Part shown: one piece after another, positions 1-11,901 of the stretch
How positions within the stretch are numbered: the stretch's first letter is position 1
Layout: every line of letters starts with the position of its first letter
From: Desarmillaria ectypa
Taxonomy: Eukaryota > Basidiomycota > Agaricomycetes > Agaricales > Physalacriaceae
Length of the DNA stretch: 64,000 nt
Direction: 5' to 3'
Assembly: GCA_030407005.1 (NCBI GenBank)
Contig: JAUDYN010000007.1
Span: 806,001-870,000, forward strand
Notes under the pieces: model-generated
Database searches by the model: none
Told to the model about the DNA's origin: nothing
What the model saw: the letters and a program-made list of their open reading frames with translations, nothing else
Made by a program: the position numbers and the translations under genes

Positions 1-1
1 A

Positions 2-154
2 CAGATCCCCGAAACCGAAGGGCTACTAGTTTTTGATCATGATGGCAAGCTAGCAGGGTTAAACGAGAATGGATGGGATACGGTCCACATCACGCCCCAA
101 GGCGAGAGGTCACCGATTAATTATCAGTTACTGAAGACGCTAGAATTGTATTAG
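2..154 (+). CDS. C-terminal fragment of an unrecognised gene (5' end outside window)
   Basis: An open frame enters from the left edge and ends at TAG (152-154), giving about 50 residues that finish ..NYQLLKTLELY. There is no start codon in the window, so this is either the last exon of a gene or an open stretch by chance. Composition looks protein-like (charged and aromatic residues mixed, no low complexity). I do not recognise the family. No neighbouring exon can be assigned because the upstream DNA is missing. Confidence 0.3.
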   Translation, partial: QIPETEGLLVFDHDGKLAGLNENGWDTVHITPQGERSPINYQLLKTLELY

Positions 155-1930
155 TCCGAATGTGCGGTCCCATGAAAGCGAATCATATGGAAGAGCATGT
201 CTCCACTAACCTGAGGTCAGTAACCGTTCGCAAGGACAGACAGAGTATATTTCAAATCCACTCACTCCGAACAATGGTGTAACCCGTAAATATGGAAGGG
301 CGGTCCCACATCGTTGGCTAGATGAACAGTAAACAGCATGCATAGATGATGGTAGAGCACCCTCCCACTTGTCCGATAGTCGTAGTGTATATATGTGCAT
401 CATGCTGCTGCTTGAACCTGGATGGTGGTAGATCATTGAACCGCGGGACTTGTGATGGTCCCAGGGCCGAAAATTCTCAACGATCAAAGCTGAAAGGTTA
501 TAGAAAACGAAAGTGATGTAAAAAACACAAGATAAATGGAAGCCTACTTTGCACTCATGATCAAGGAGTGGGAAATCACACTACCGAGTCCATGTTTAAC
601 ACTGATTTGCTCCGCCGTTCATCGTTGAACGCGATTAAGAGGCCAGATAGTTAATATAAAATCAGGAAGTTCCTTGCTGACTTGACTGTCATAAATCAGG
701 CAAGTTTTTAATTCCAAGGCACCTGGTACTCGCCAAGCGGCGGAGTGATCCAGATATAAGTCCGATTTTCTCCGTGATGGACACGGTGGCTGTACACTCC
801 CCACAACATATTCTTAGAACTTAGAAAATTACAGGTTAATCGGCCGGGGTCTGCCAGACAACCGTAGGGCCACCGCTACTTCACAACGCAGCATTCGAGT
901 TGCCTGTGGCAGATCTAAAAGCCTAGGCCCATCTATTCTGGCCGGCTGTCCTTGTCCGAACTTTCTTATCCATAGCGTTCGTTCGTAGTGCGTCGAGAGA
1001 CCGTACATGAACGGAGTTAAGCGCTAGGAATCCTTTGTGCTGTCCATTCTTGCTTTGGCGGTGCAACGGCTGGCAATCATTTAATTGGCCGTTATCCGAG
1101 CCTGCAAAGGCGATCAGAATGAGAAAAGGGCATTAAGGAGGTTACGGACCGGCGCTGCGGTCGGTCGCAGCCGTTCTATAGCCTACACGGTCCGAAATCT
1201 TAGCTATGGTCAACCATAGTCTGGATGTTTCGTCCCAAGCCTAAATGTCTGCCGCGTACTTTCGCCTTTACGCGACATGTACGGTCGTCATGTCATATCA
1301 AAAACGATGCCAAGTGTCCATCCTTAATCTGAATCCGTAAGCCCAGAGCCACAAGAGCGGTATTCGCATTAGAATTCGGTATGAACCGCCGGGAAGTCTT
1401 GTCAAAAAAAAAAAGCGGAGAATAAAATAAAATTTGGCAGATGCGAGGGTGGCCTTAATGAAAGGATGTGTTCTTCAAGTACGCGATGTCTGAAACAATG
1501 ATTGGAATAGACAGTTGACGGCCCTCATCGTCAGCGACGCGAATATAACGAGTATTTGTGTCGGTTGGAAACCTTCCTCAAAGAAGCTATTTAAGGTAAG
1601 CCCTCATGCTGGGCGGGTCAAGAGGTGGGGTTGACGTAAAAAGACATGTAAGCACAACGAGAAAAGCTCATAGCACACACCTACAATGACACAATTAGCA
1701 TGCGACAAAACACAGTATGATTAACCGACAGCGACGGGTGTGAAACCGGGGAAATTTTCACGCTCTAGGATGCTGAGTAATTGCACCAGAAGAACAAACC
1801 TACAATTGTGTCAGATGTCTCCGTTACGATTGAGGTATTGTACAAAAGAAGTCATGAGTAAAAATGGAGACTAGAGTCACTGAAATTTTTCGTCAGCAAG
1901 TCGTCAAGCCGAAACTATCATCATCCAAGT
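155..1930. other. No recognisable gene
   Basis: About 1.8 kb with only short ORFs on both strands, none with a recognisable domain, repeat or splice-linked exon set. CpG content is ordinary, unlike the transposon-derived blocks further right. Confidence 0.5.
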
Positions 1931-2926
1931 TTGACCCACCTGTCTCACTCGAGGGAAGCGCTCATGTGCTTATGCCCCATAAGCATACATGTCGAAGGAA
2001 TTATGACTGATCAAAATATTCTGGACTTTCTTCACAACGCATATGCCGCAGACTTAGCGAGTAGCTTACCTGTCGGGGACAGCCAGTGGGTTATGCATGC
2101 GGACGGTAAGCCAGAGTCAAAACACTTCGGTGTTGGAGGAGAGCCGAACAAATTTGCGCAGAGCTAAGCGCTCTGAGCCCCGAACGGGAGAAGGTGTGCA
2201 GAAGGAGGTCTGATATTCTTCTCGGAAACAAACTGTAAACTAACCAAGAGCCTTGGCCTGTCAAAAAACAGCCAATTGGCGGCACAACTCAACATGGACC
2301 TCACATTCAACTTCCACCTGTTCGTGGAAGTTAACGTGTGCAATGCAGTTATGAACACCTCATGGAGCGACCGCTATATCAGTGCATAGGCCTCAGAGAA
2401 AAGTCGAAGTGCCTTGCAGAGCGATCCCGTCGGCCGCGACAGAGTATTAGCTCAAACACGCAACCTTCGATAGGACCTAGATGGGTCGATTACCATACAA
2501 GAAAAACGATAGGATCCTTTGTATAACAATTCACGTTCAAGGGAGTTAGATGGAATACATCTAGGTAAGGCCCGGCCCATGCTCCGTCTCTCCATGCCTA
2601 AAAGAAAATCCACGAGGGTAGGATCAAGGTCCGTTTCCGGGGTAAGAGCCAGTAGTCGTGCAGTTCACGTCGTCTTTGTCAGTCTCCCTAGATTCACAGG
2701 ACTTCACAAGTTTTTAGTACACTACCAGCATAGAAATAATGAGAATTCACCATCGGGGCCCGCAGTACTAGTGTGGGAGGATCTGTCCGCTGACTCTAAA
2801 GGCCACCTGGTCCGCAGCTATCAGAACAAGGGTCGCGTGCTCATCCCTAGCATATCGGTCGACATCAGTGGAGTAGAACAGTACCGACAGCTATGGGACA
2901 AAATGTTTTGTCCACCTGCCGGATAA
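1931..2926 (+). other. Possible coding relic, unrecognised
   Basis: Two open frames lie in tandem. The first (1931-2167, 78 aa) contains an internal Met at 2003 followed by a plausible N-terminus MTDQNILDFLHNAYAAD. The second (2519-2926, 135 aa) ends with a protein-like stretch that includes PAVLVWEDLSADSKGHL and ..LWDKMFCPPAG. I could not join them by a convincing GT-AG intron and do not recognise a family. They may be exons of one decayed gene or unrelated chance ORFs. Confidence 0.2.
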
Positions 2927-3029
2927 GTGGGCCGGCCGAAGCTCACGTGCCTTTACCGGACTAACGACCACCAGTCGATAACTTCCAACGTATTTCTGAG
3001 AACTATCTGGCTTGGTCTGACTTCACGGG

Positions 3030-3278
3030 TGTCGTAAAAAACGGGGGAATGGGGGGATCATTTCGTTCCCAGTTAGTACATCCGCGGTGTCAGGCCAATA
3101 GTATTGCGCTTGGCTGAGCTCTGCAAACGCATGCAGATGTACACTACTGTACCTACTTATACACTAAATGCTAATTTACTAGAATGTTCTACAACTTTCC
3201 TAATACTTCTCCCTCAATCAGCAAGTTCGGCATGATGCCGGATTGCCATCATCTCGGCTCAACTCTCAAATTCCAACA
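3030..3278 (-). repeat. Solo LTR, copy 1 of a ~250 bp family
   Basis: A 249 bp element in minus orientation, bounded by TGTCG and CCAACA ends (degenerate TGTTG...CAACA). It is flanked on both sides by the perfect 5 bp duplication ACGGG (3025-3029 and 3279-3283). It is the reverse complement of the elements at 7785, 21342 and 23231. No internal retrotransposon sequence accompanies it, so it is a solo LTR left by LTR-LTR recombination. A 5 bp duplication and TG...CA ends are standard for Ty1/copia and Ty3/gypsy LTRs. Confidence 0.93.
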
Positions 3279-4050
3279 ACGGGAGAGGAAACTTTTGCTC
3301 CTGCGTAACATACTCTATCAGATACCTGGGAACACGGCGATTTGTGTTCCGTCGATTCGCCACTAGCCTCAAGGAAGCCCCGAGTATTGTTCGAATGGAA
3401 TCACCAGAAAATCGACCGTGTGATTATAATACTTTCTTCCTACCCTCGGATTAATGTCCCTTTGGTCCTCAGCTTCTTTACTGCCATTATCGTTAGTCAC
3501 TTGCCACTAGTAACTACGAGCTAGGTCTGGGAGCGCCTCTAATTACCGAGATGCGGGATATTCGTGGATTGATGAGATGCTAAGTATAACAAGAAGCTCA
3601 GTTTCTTTTAGCTTAATTCAGTACCTAAACTTAGACTCGACATTACCTTCTAGCCGATCGCGTCGCGCTTTTAAGGCGGACTGAGGACTCGCGGTACTAG
3701 GCGTTCATTGAAGGTGGCTCTATACTATTCATTTTATGCAGCCTCACTCACCTTTTTTTCCCGATAGACATCAGCATTTTCGAGCGACAAGTATTCTGCC
3801 GCACCCTCTACATACATGATGCTGCGCAGCAGCACAGGTCATTTGCTGTCGGGAGCTTCTCGGCAATCTGAAATAGTTTGGGTCTTGTGAACTCAATGAT
3901 GAACTTGATATCTGCAAGACCGAAGAGTTTCCGGTAGCGAACGATGTGATCAGTTATTCTCCTATCTATGGATGGATTGGCAGGCTTGAAATGACTCTTG
4001 GGCCTTTTGGGCTTCGTCATTCATCTCCAGTTTTTCTCCGAGGAGTATGG
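3279..4050. other. Intergenic DNA upstream of the GH7 gene
   Basis: No supported gene. Short ORFs on both strands near 3800-4050 lie over the GH7 promoter and have no recognisable content. Confidence 0.5.
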
Positions 4051-4058
4051 TATATAAA
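4051..4058 (+). promoter_or_regulatory. TATA box of the GH7 gene
   Basis: TATATAAA lies about 54 bp upstream of the GH7 start codon, a normal fungal distance. A strong TATA box fits a highly inducible secreted-enzyme gene. The inducibility is inferred from the family; no regulator site was identified. Confidence 0.6.
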
Positions 4059-4111
4059 AGATACCTCCTATGTTGAACTTTTCGCCGGTCCTCTCTGCAC
4101 TCAAAAACAGA

Positions 4112-5533
4112 ATGTACAGCGCAGCAGCTATCTTCGCCTTCGCCCTCCTTCGATCTGCTCGTAGTCAGCAGGTCGGCACCTACACGACGGAAACCCATCC
4201 CACACTTACCATTCAGCAATGCTCTGCTGGCGGTAGCTGCACAACGCAATCCAAGTCAGTCGTTCTCGACTCTAACTGGCGCTGGCTCCACAGCACCAGT
4301 GGCTATACCAACTGCTATACTGGTAACGAGTGGGACTCCACCCTCTGTCCTGACGTCGCCACCTGCACTGCTAACTGCGCTTTGGACGGTGCAGACTACT
4401 CTGGCACTTACGGCATCACAACCAGTGGTAACGCGCTCACTTTAAAATTCGTCACCAAAACATCCAATACCAACGTTGGTAGCCGTGTTTACTTGCTCGA
4501 TGACGAGAACACGTACCACATGTTCAACTTGAAGAACCAGGAGTTCACCTTCGACGTCGACGTGTCCAACCTGCCTTGCGGGTTGAATGGAGCTCTGTAT
4601 TTTGTGCAGATGGACGCTGACGGTGGTAAATCGAAGTACTCCACCAACACAGCTGGTGCCAAGTATGGAACGGGCTACTGTGACACTCAGTGTCCTCACG
4701 ACATCAAGTTCATTAACGGACAGGTACTTGTCTTATTTTTTTAAAAAATTTATAGCAACTTAATATTTTGACAGGCTAACATACTTGACTGGACTCCTTC
4801 ATCTAACGACGTCAATGCCGGTACCGGTTATTACGGCACTTGCTGCAACGAAATGGATGTCTGGGAAGCCAACTCGCAGGCTTCGGCTTACACTCCCCAT
4901 GTCTGCTCAGGCATCACCGGTCAGACTAGGTGTGAGGGCACAGCTTGCGGTGACGGCGACGAGAGATATAACGGAGTTTGCGACAAAGACGGCTGCGACT
5001 TCAACTCGTGGCGTATGGGAGACGAGACTTTCTACGGGCCTGGCTTGACCGTCAACACCAACTCCAAGTTCACCGTCGTCACCCAATTCATCACATCCGA
5101 CAACACCACTACTGGAAACCTCGTCGAGATTCGCCGGATCTACGTCCAGAACGGCAAGGTTATTCAGAACTCGGCAGCAGACTTTTCCGGCATTAGCGCA
5201 TACAACTCCGTTACTGACAATTTTTGTAACGCCCAGAAGACGCTCTTCGGTGACACCAACTCATTCGAGGACAGGGGTGGACTCACAGCCATGGGTGATG
5301 CTTTCGAAGCTGGAATGGCATTGGTCATGAGTATCTGGGATGACCATGCCGTTAACATGTTGTGGCTCGACAGTGACTACCCCACTGATGCCGATCCCTC
5401 CCAGCTCGGGGTCTCTCGTGGGCCCTGTGCCACGACCTCTGGTGTTCCAGCTGATGTCGAGGCCCAGTCCTCTGGAGCATACGTTGTTTACTCCAACATC
5501 AAGTACGGACCCATCGGTTCTACGTTCTCGTAA
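4112..5533 (+). CDS. GH7 cellobiohydrolase (reducing-end exocellulase), secreted, no CBM1
   Basis: Two exons, 4112-4723 and 4775-5533, are joined by a 51 bp GT-AG intron in phase 0 and encode 456 aa. Residues 1-18 form a signal peptide (hydrophobic core AIFAFALL) and the mature protein starts QQVGT, typical of the family. The catalytic block E-M-D-V-W-E gives nucleophile Glu230, assisting Asp232 and acid/base Glu235. The many cysteines fit the usual disulfides (for example [37 protein letters not shown]). The family hydrolyses crystalline cellulose chains from the reducing end, releasing cellobiose outside the cell. The protein stops after the catalytic domain at ..[10 protein letters not shown], so there is no linker or CBM1 cellulose-binding module. 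No frameshift or stop interrupts it, so it looks functional. The start was chosen because the signal peptide begins there and the TATA box lies just upstream. Confidence 0.96.
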
Positions 5534-6118
5534 ATTGTACGCGTTCTGTTATCACCTCTGCTTTTTCTTAGTTAAGACTTGATTTCGCAGAATCTATCCA
5601 TTGCGCCCGATGCATACCACACATCTTTAACAAAGTCAGTCACCAACATCACCACTCTGTTTCATTAGTTCTGACGTGCCGCAGAGTCTCATTCTCGTTC
5701 AATACGTCTTCTACCCTCTTTCCCCACACACTCTTGGCTGGCTCCTTGTATATTATAATAAAATAACGTGATTCTGTGCTTATTTCTTTTGTCTTCCGCT
5801 AATGCGGACATCGCAGACATGGTCTTTGCTTGGCGTTCATCCTTTCCACATCCGGGTTTGTAAAGGTCGCGTACTGTAAGCAGTTATACTTGGATTTGGT
5901 TGTCGTAACTACCATTTCTTAGGTCTCTGTACATACTTTTGCTCTCACATTAAAAAATGTTCGTTGGTAGGTTAAAGTTGTTGCAACATTGTATGTACAG
6001 ATGAATACAAACGGAGTCTTCCGATCTATTCATTACTTGCTATTGCGCCTTCCCATCGAATACACATTCAGGGGACCAAGAAGATCTCCGTTTCTACAAA
6101 CTGTCAGTCTTCATTATC
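5534..6118. other. 3' flank of GH7 and intergenic DNA
   Basis: No gene seen. A T/A-rich stretch with AATAAAATAA-like sequence near 5756-5766 could serve as the GH7 polyadenylation region. Confidence 0.4.
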
Positions 6119-7430
6119 TCACCTGCCATTACTCCCTCCTCCAGTGCACATGCAGGCAGATCCCTCTCTTACGTCGCTCGAGAGTGGGATGCCTCGGAAA
6201 TTCTGCGGGCTAGTAAGTGGTGAGTAACATCCTCAAAACCGGTTATCTGAGTACATACCTTCTACCGGGTGTATCAGAAGAGAAGTCGAGTAGAGTTGCT
6301 TCTACCAGCGACACCTGTCCCCTGCGAGCTTCGTAGTCTTGGGAAGTACACAAGTTTGCTTGGCTTTTATGCGCAAGTTCGGCCTTCTCCATGCTCGGGG
6401 AGAGGGGACGACTCTCGGGGATCACTTCAACTTCTTGACCTGCGATCGACATTGGTTCGAGCTGTTTACTACGCCGTGGTGAACGGGACTTCTCTCGGTG
6501 GGGAGAAGCATCTCGAGTAGCGGAAGATCCTTCTTTTTCATCTATTGATGCAAGTAATCAATGATCGTACGTTCAGAGATAGAACACGCTACTCTTTGCC
6601 GCTTGTAACGTCGCTACCAGTGCTTCGGTTACCCTCTACTTCTGATTGTATCGTAAGGTTCCATCCAACAAGAGCTCGTTATGGCAGCCGGTTGTTTAGT
6701 AGTCTTCTTGAAGAACAGACAGCTGGCGCTCCAATTCCTCATCTTGTTTTGAAAATCCAGCCTCTCCTCGTCGAACGTGGTAATCTGTCGCTCCGCAGTT
6801 CCGAGCTTACTTTTCAGTGAGGTAGATTCAGACTTCGATCGTTCGAGAGCCATCATTGAGTCCCGGTTAGCTTCTTGTAGACTCTCGTTGGTTGCTAAGT
6901 TCAGGTATGGAGGAGGTCATCTTGATATGACGGGCACTGCTACGCTTGAAGTTTGATTCCCAAATTTTGGCGCTAGCTACCTGAGCTTTCATGCCGTGTA
7001 GAACTGCCTGAGTTCTGAGAGCTTCCGATCGTAGCTTTCCAAGAGCTTTCTCTGGCTGGACCTTTTCAAGATCCTGGGTTTCGAACGAGAAGTCCGGGAG
7101 AAAATGAGTCGAAAACTGGTTCCTGAGGTCGGGATGTTTTGATTCTGGGTAGAAAATGTAAGCCATGCGAAAACAGAAGAGCGGTAATATATCACATACA
7201 GTGAAGAAATCTATTTGAGGGGTCCTCTCCATCAGTACGGGTGCGGAGAGAGCCACTAAGCCATGAACTGACCGTCAGCGAAGACCGTCCTACAGTTAGG
7301 GCACGAGACCAGGGCACTTCTATTGCCACGCTGAACAGAAAACATGACCTGAAAGGACAACTTTTAAGTATTGAAATTAAACGGCAGCTTATCACATGAA
7401 GCACACAAAGGGTCCGTAAGAACAGAAATA
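6119..7430 (-). pseudogene. RING/coiled-coil family copy 1 (probably decayed)
   Basis: Minus strand. A second RING half (HVFC...CPNCRTVFADG) lies at about 7270-7350 and a coiled-coil stretch at about 6720-6860. A charged C-terminal tail follows (contains ATRDASPHREKSRSPRRS, then EVIPESRPLSPSMEKAEL) at about 6260-6510. A short last exon can be spliced to a TGA at 6119-6121. The layout matches the intact paralogue at 19391-20546. Within the RING exon the frame must shift by one base between the HVFC and CPNC halves, and the first zinc-knuckle exon is not clearly recoverable. I therefore call it a likely pseudogene. Unlike copies 2 and 3 it keeps normal CpG content. Confidence 0.45.
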
Positions 7431-7784
7431 CGTATACTACACAACATGCTTGCAGTGGCAGTTGGAGGTGCGATGCAGGAATACCAGCCCGCTAAAAACT
7501 AGAAAGAAAAGAAAGGGAGATAAAGGGAGAGGTGAAATGACTATCCTGGACCATGGTCTCCGATCCGTGTCGTCCCTGCAGTGGCAAGATAAGGTATGAA
7601 CCATTCCTTTGTTATGAATGTGGAACACCGAAAAGGGCGTGGCGGGCCGCTTTTGCCGAAAGGCCCCACTTACACATGTCACAAAGGTCCGACTTCTACC
7701 ACTGGCACTGGCAGTCTTTTTCAAGGTGCTACATGAACAAGTCGCCAGCGGGCCTCACTCACCAAGGACATGGCTACACAAATG
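7431..7784. other. Intergenic DNA, no gene
   Basis: About 350 bp between RING copy 1 and a solo LTR. Short ORFs on both strands have no recognisable content. Confidence 0.4.
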
Positions 7785-8032
7785 TGTTGGGATTTGAGAG
7801 TTGAGCCGAGATGATGGCAATCCGGCATCATGCCGAACTTGCTGATTAAGAGAGAAATATTAGGAAACTTGTAGAAGATTCTAGTATATTAGCATTTAGT
7901 ATATAAGTAGGTATGGTAGTGTACATCTGCATGCGTTTGCAGAGCTCAGCCAAGTGCAATACTATTGGCCTGACACCGCGCATGTACTAACTGGGAACAA
8001 ACTGATCTATTCATCCCCCATTTTTCACAACA
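7785..8032 (+). repeat. Solo LTR, copy 2
   Basis: A 248 bp element with TGTTGGGATTTGAGAG at the left end and TTTTTCACAACA at the right, flanked by the perfect 5 bp duplication AAATG (7780-7784 and 8033-8037). It carries a TATA-like TATATAAGTAGG in its middle. Same family as the LTRs at 3030, 21342 and 23231. Confidence 0.95.
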
Positions 8033-8229
8033 AAATGTAACATACATACACTGAGATGACCACGAGGACTTCATCACTGGACTACCCAAAATTCTGAAGC
8101 ATCATCAGCAAGCACAGTTTTCATACCTCTAAGGGCATGAATGATCTTCCATCCTCAGGTTACAGGTTCTTCAGCCTCGCTATCTGACTCAGTCAATGTC
8201 ATATCAGAAGTCTCTTGAAAAAAAGCTGA

Positions 8230-9593
8230 TTTCAACATCTACAGTCAGAATCAGATAACAAGCACTCATCCCCAGTTTCCTGCAGCATAACAGGTTGAAC
8301 AACAGAAGACAAATTATCACCCTCAGAGTGGCCAGATACCTTGATAGATGGATCACTTGCAGTAGGTATGTCTGACCTATCTAGTGATTCAGTACCCTGG
8401 TCCAAGTCTTGCATTTGTGTTGTGCTCAGTATGTGTATTCCTGACAATGAATTGCTGTGACAAGGATGGATCCAGCATCAGTACACATCGATATCTGATA
8501 ATACTGGCCAACACTTACACAGGTGTTTCCCCTTTATTGTTCTTGCATGCTAACCACTTTCATTGAACAATATCCTTTTTGATCAACAAGGTGTTGTTGT
8601 TCTCAGAAGCAATACTTCTTTCTGGAGTGAGACAGACTGGGTCTTATGTATCTCAACTTTCTTTATCAATTCATTATACTCAAAATTGGTGACAGTTTTT
8701 TGGCAGTTCATTAGGGCAGCTTTAAGTTCAATTGAATTGTGTTCAGATACTGTCTTCAGCTTGTCAAATTCTCCATGCAGCTATCCAAGATGCTGCTCCA
8801 GGGTCTTCACCATATCCTGGGATATATCCAGCTCTGCCTTAGTTATTTTGTATTAATAGACAAGACTGCTCTTGTTCCCTTTGAGATATACAATCTGGGC
8901 ATCTGTGGAACTTAGCTTTCAGTGATTGCAAGTTAGCTGATATATCAGCCTTCTCCTCTTCCATCAGGGAAACGCAGGGCTCTGAGATCATCAATTTCTT
9001 TGTTAAGTTGCTGATCTCTATTGACATAGATTTAAGCTTAGTATGACAACTCTAAAGTTCAGATGACAACTCTTTGTTTGTAGTTTAGAACTCCTTGTGT
9101 AGATTGGTGATTGTCTTCTCATTGCAACTAGCCTAGTTTGAGGATGAGGAGGTATGCTTTCCAGGGGTCTGCTGAGCTGTCACTGTCTTCATTGTAAATA
9201 TCCTGCAAATGTTCTTTATGACAAGCCATTCTGAAGGCACCTATAGAATGAGATCAGCATCAACAGAATTTCAAAGATGACTCAAGATGCTCACCTCATC
9301 ATCTGTTAGGTCTGTATATTGTTTATTTCTATCAATCTATAGGACAGTCTTTCAAATAAGAAAACTTACCAAGCAGAATAGATGCCTGACAAACATAACA
9401 GAAACACATGCAGAGTATGTGACCTTTAGCAGTTAGGCTTCATAGACATATGTTGCAGTACAAGTGGCCTAAAGTATCAGAGAAAGAATCAATCAATGCT
9501 GTTGTCCATAACTCCTAAAGAGCCCCATCCACTGCATGGCATACAGATGGGGTCTTGAAGCTCAGAGTGGCACTTGGGACATTGGATAGTCAT
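8230..9593 (-). pseudogene. RING/coiled-coil family copy 2 (CpG-depleted relic)
   Basis: On the minus strand an ATG at 9593 opens QCPKCHSELQDPICMPC, the first RING half. After an intron the second exon begins near 9468 with GHLYCNIC and then meets in-frame stops. Further downstream, 8839-9027 encodes a heptad-rich stretch (for example MEEEKADISANLQSLKAKF), and more fragments continue to about 8230. The order RING then coiled coil matches the intact gene at 19391. Nearly all CpG is gone, and stops break every frame. Confidence 0.6.
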
Positions 9594-9874
9594 GTTTTAA
9601 TGAATGAGAGGAGAAGACTTCAAGAAAAGATGATTAGCTAGGAAGTTCAAGTCAGTTTGAATAAAAGAAGGTGACAATGCAATCAGCCTTATTTATAGTC
9701 ATATGACAGTCATGTGAGACTCTTCTATTATTGGGTCAAGAGTATCCCTATTTTGCACTCAGTAATTACATCCAGAAAATCATTCTTTGTAAATTCAGAG
9801 ACAACACTATCTTATAGGCTGAGCTTTCTGATACTTGCTAGAGAATGCTACCAAGTACTTATATTGGAAGAAGC

Positions 9875-11005
9875 TCAAGACCTGCTGTAGGGCATATGCA
9901 TGACATTTCCCTCTGAAATCCATAGCTTGTATGTTTCTGCTTCTACTTTCAATTTCTCCAACTTCAGCTTTTTCTTTTCACTTTCTGTAAGCTCTTGCTC
10001 TAATTGGGCCATGAGCCTCTGGCATTTGTTCTCTAGGATAATGTTGTCTGCATGGAGTGTTTCAGTGTCCTTCTGCAAGGCTATAATGTTGATACTATCA
10101 ATGCCATTCTTTTTGTTTTATTTTCAAAGAGAAGCTTACCATTTGCATCTCCAATTATGTCACATAGTCATGATTTTGTGCTCCAATTTGTAGGTGTTTA
10201 GGGATGCTTACAAGGTATGCACTTGTCTTTTGTGCTCTTTGATATTCAGCTTGAGTTTGTTAGTGAGATAGATTTTATTATTTTGCAGAATGTGAATTTT
10301 CATTGATACATCCTGCCATAATTTGGCCATAGCCATCTTCTCATCTACCAGCACTGAAATATGACTCTGCAAACACCAGACACTCTACTCCCAGGCTGTG
10401 ATTAGCATCATACCATCACACAATGACTTCGATTCTATGCAAAAGTGTTCAACATCAATTCAATTCTTGTTCTCCCATTAGAAAAATTTGGTGCTTAAAT
10501 CTGTTATCTTGCATTGATTCAAGATGGTATCCTGGTTTAGAGAACCCTTAGCCATCAATTAGGATTGTTGCACAGTGTGCAACTGCCATTCAAGGCATGA
10601 TACTTGCACTTCAAGATTTAAAAATACTTACATTGATTGTATGTAGATCCCACAGATGCTCAGCACGCTAAATGATGGCTAAGTGGGCATCTTAAAAAGA
10701 ATGTCAGCATAATATAGGGAGATGCAGGTGTGAACATTCATCTCATAGATATCTACTTTATCAACCAAACTGAATATACTGGGGTTAAACTGAACCTTGC
10801 AAGCACAACATTGAACTAAGAGTGTTCAATGTTCTGGAGTGTTTGCAAGATTTATTGAGCATTGTCTATAATATATGTGTCCTTTGAGCAGAAATGAGTT
10901 GGGCATATTATTGATGTCAGGTAAAAGCCACTGACCACAAGGAGTATAGACTGGCCTATAAGCTTCACAGTGACATTTGGAGCACTTGACAACTATACAT
11001 GTGAC
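9875..11005 (-). pseudogene. RING/coiled-coil family copy 3 (CpG-depleted relic)
   Basis: Minus strand. The first RING half VVKCSKCHCEAYRPVYTPCG lies at about 10930-11000, followed by an intron. The second half GHIYYRQC starts near 10890; the ligand Cys of H-x2-C has become Tyr. Downstream, 9875-10078 encodes a coiled-coil segment with heptads (for example QLEQELTESEKKKLKLEKL). Stops and frame changes separate the pieces. It lies directly beside copy 2 in the same orientation, which suggests tandem duplication. Confidence 0.55.
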
Positions 11006-11042
11006 AAATACAAGATTAAAATCAACTAGTAATAAATGAATA

Positions 11043-11899
11043 CAGTCACCTCTGTTATAACCCATAGCCTGGGGTGTTGACTAACCTCATTCACAGGAAG
11101 ATGAGGGTATATAACCCATAATCTATAGCATTTTCCAAAAATCCACTCTGTATAAACCCATACTTTTAGCTAAATAAATTTTAAATGTGGATAATGTCAG
11201 TTTGAACCTAGCACATGTTTAGTGTTGGGAAGATGTCAGGGTAACCTAAATATGATTTGACAACAGGCATATGGCAAGCTTTTATTTCTTTGCAACATAA
11301 AATTTTTGCTTCTGAGCACTTGGAAGGTTTGTGATTCTCACAAAGCTCTCCCCAGGCTGGAGAAAGAATTGCTTAAATACCAGGGATAGGTTCTCTTAAA
11401 TTGGATGGATAGAGAGTCTCTGTTGAACCCAGTTAAAGAGCAGGAAACTATGGAGAAGACCTCAGACCAGGAAGTGTGTGATGCTGTCTTGAGTGCAGCA
11501 AGCAGCACAAGAGAACATGGAGTTAGAAGGTTGCGATGATGACAGATCAGATTTGGGACCATTGGAGATGCATCCCATGTGGAAGGAGGCTCTTCAAGCC
11601 ATGATGACTGTTCAGAAGTACATTGCAGAGATGGATAGTTCATTCACATGGCAAATGGAGACAGTTCTTCCTTCATTTGGGAGGCAAACTCAACTTGAAG
11701 GTGTGCAGGAAATGCGGAACATCGAAATCACTGATTTTTTCCATTGAAAATGGTTAGATACATTATTTACAGCTCTTTAAATACATATAATCAAGCACTG
11801 GAGAACACCCTATAATGACCTCTCTAGAACTCCATACTCTGTTATAACCCATAGCTCCGAGCGTCGACGGAGAGGTATGGGTTATAACAGAGTTGACTG
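11043..11899. mobile_element. pogo/Fot1-like (Tc1-mariner superfamily) DNA transposon remnant
   Basis: An 857 bp element bounded by inverted repeats of about 24 bp starting CAGTCA and running into CTCTGTTATAACCCATA, with one mismatch between ends. It is flanked on both sides by TA (11041-11042 and 11900-11901), the target duplication of Tc1/mariner elements. Inside, 11493-11747 (+) encodes 84 aa ending ..REMRNIEITDFFH, resembling the C-terminal tail of Tigger/pogo transposases. The catalytic DDE domain is absent, so the copy is non-autonomous. The right end contains an extra inverted copy of the terminal sequence. Confidence 0.7.
11493..11747 (+). pseudogene. Possible C-terminal remnant of a pogo/Tigger-type transposase
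   Basis: An 84-residue ORF (containing HPMWKEALQAMMTVQKYI and ending ITDFFH) inside the terminal-inverted-repeat element. A terminal x-T-D-F-F motif is common at the end of Tigger/pogo (CENP-B-like) transposases. No N-terminal HTH and no DDE residues are present. The assignment rests on context plus a short tail motif. Confidence 0.4.
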
Positions 11900-11901
11900 T
11901 A

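Noticed and set aside
4442..4699. Minus-strand ORF inside GH7
   Set aside because: Shadow of the GH7 first exon.
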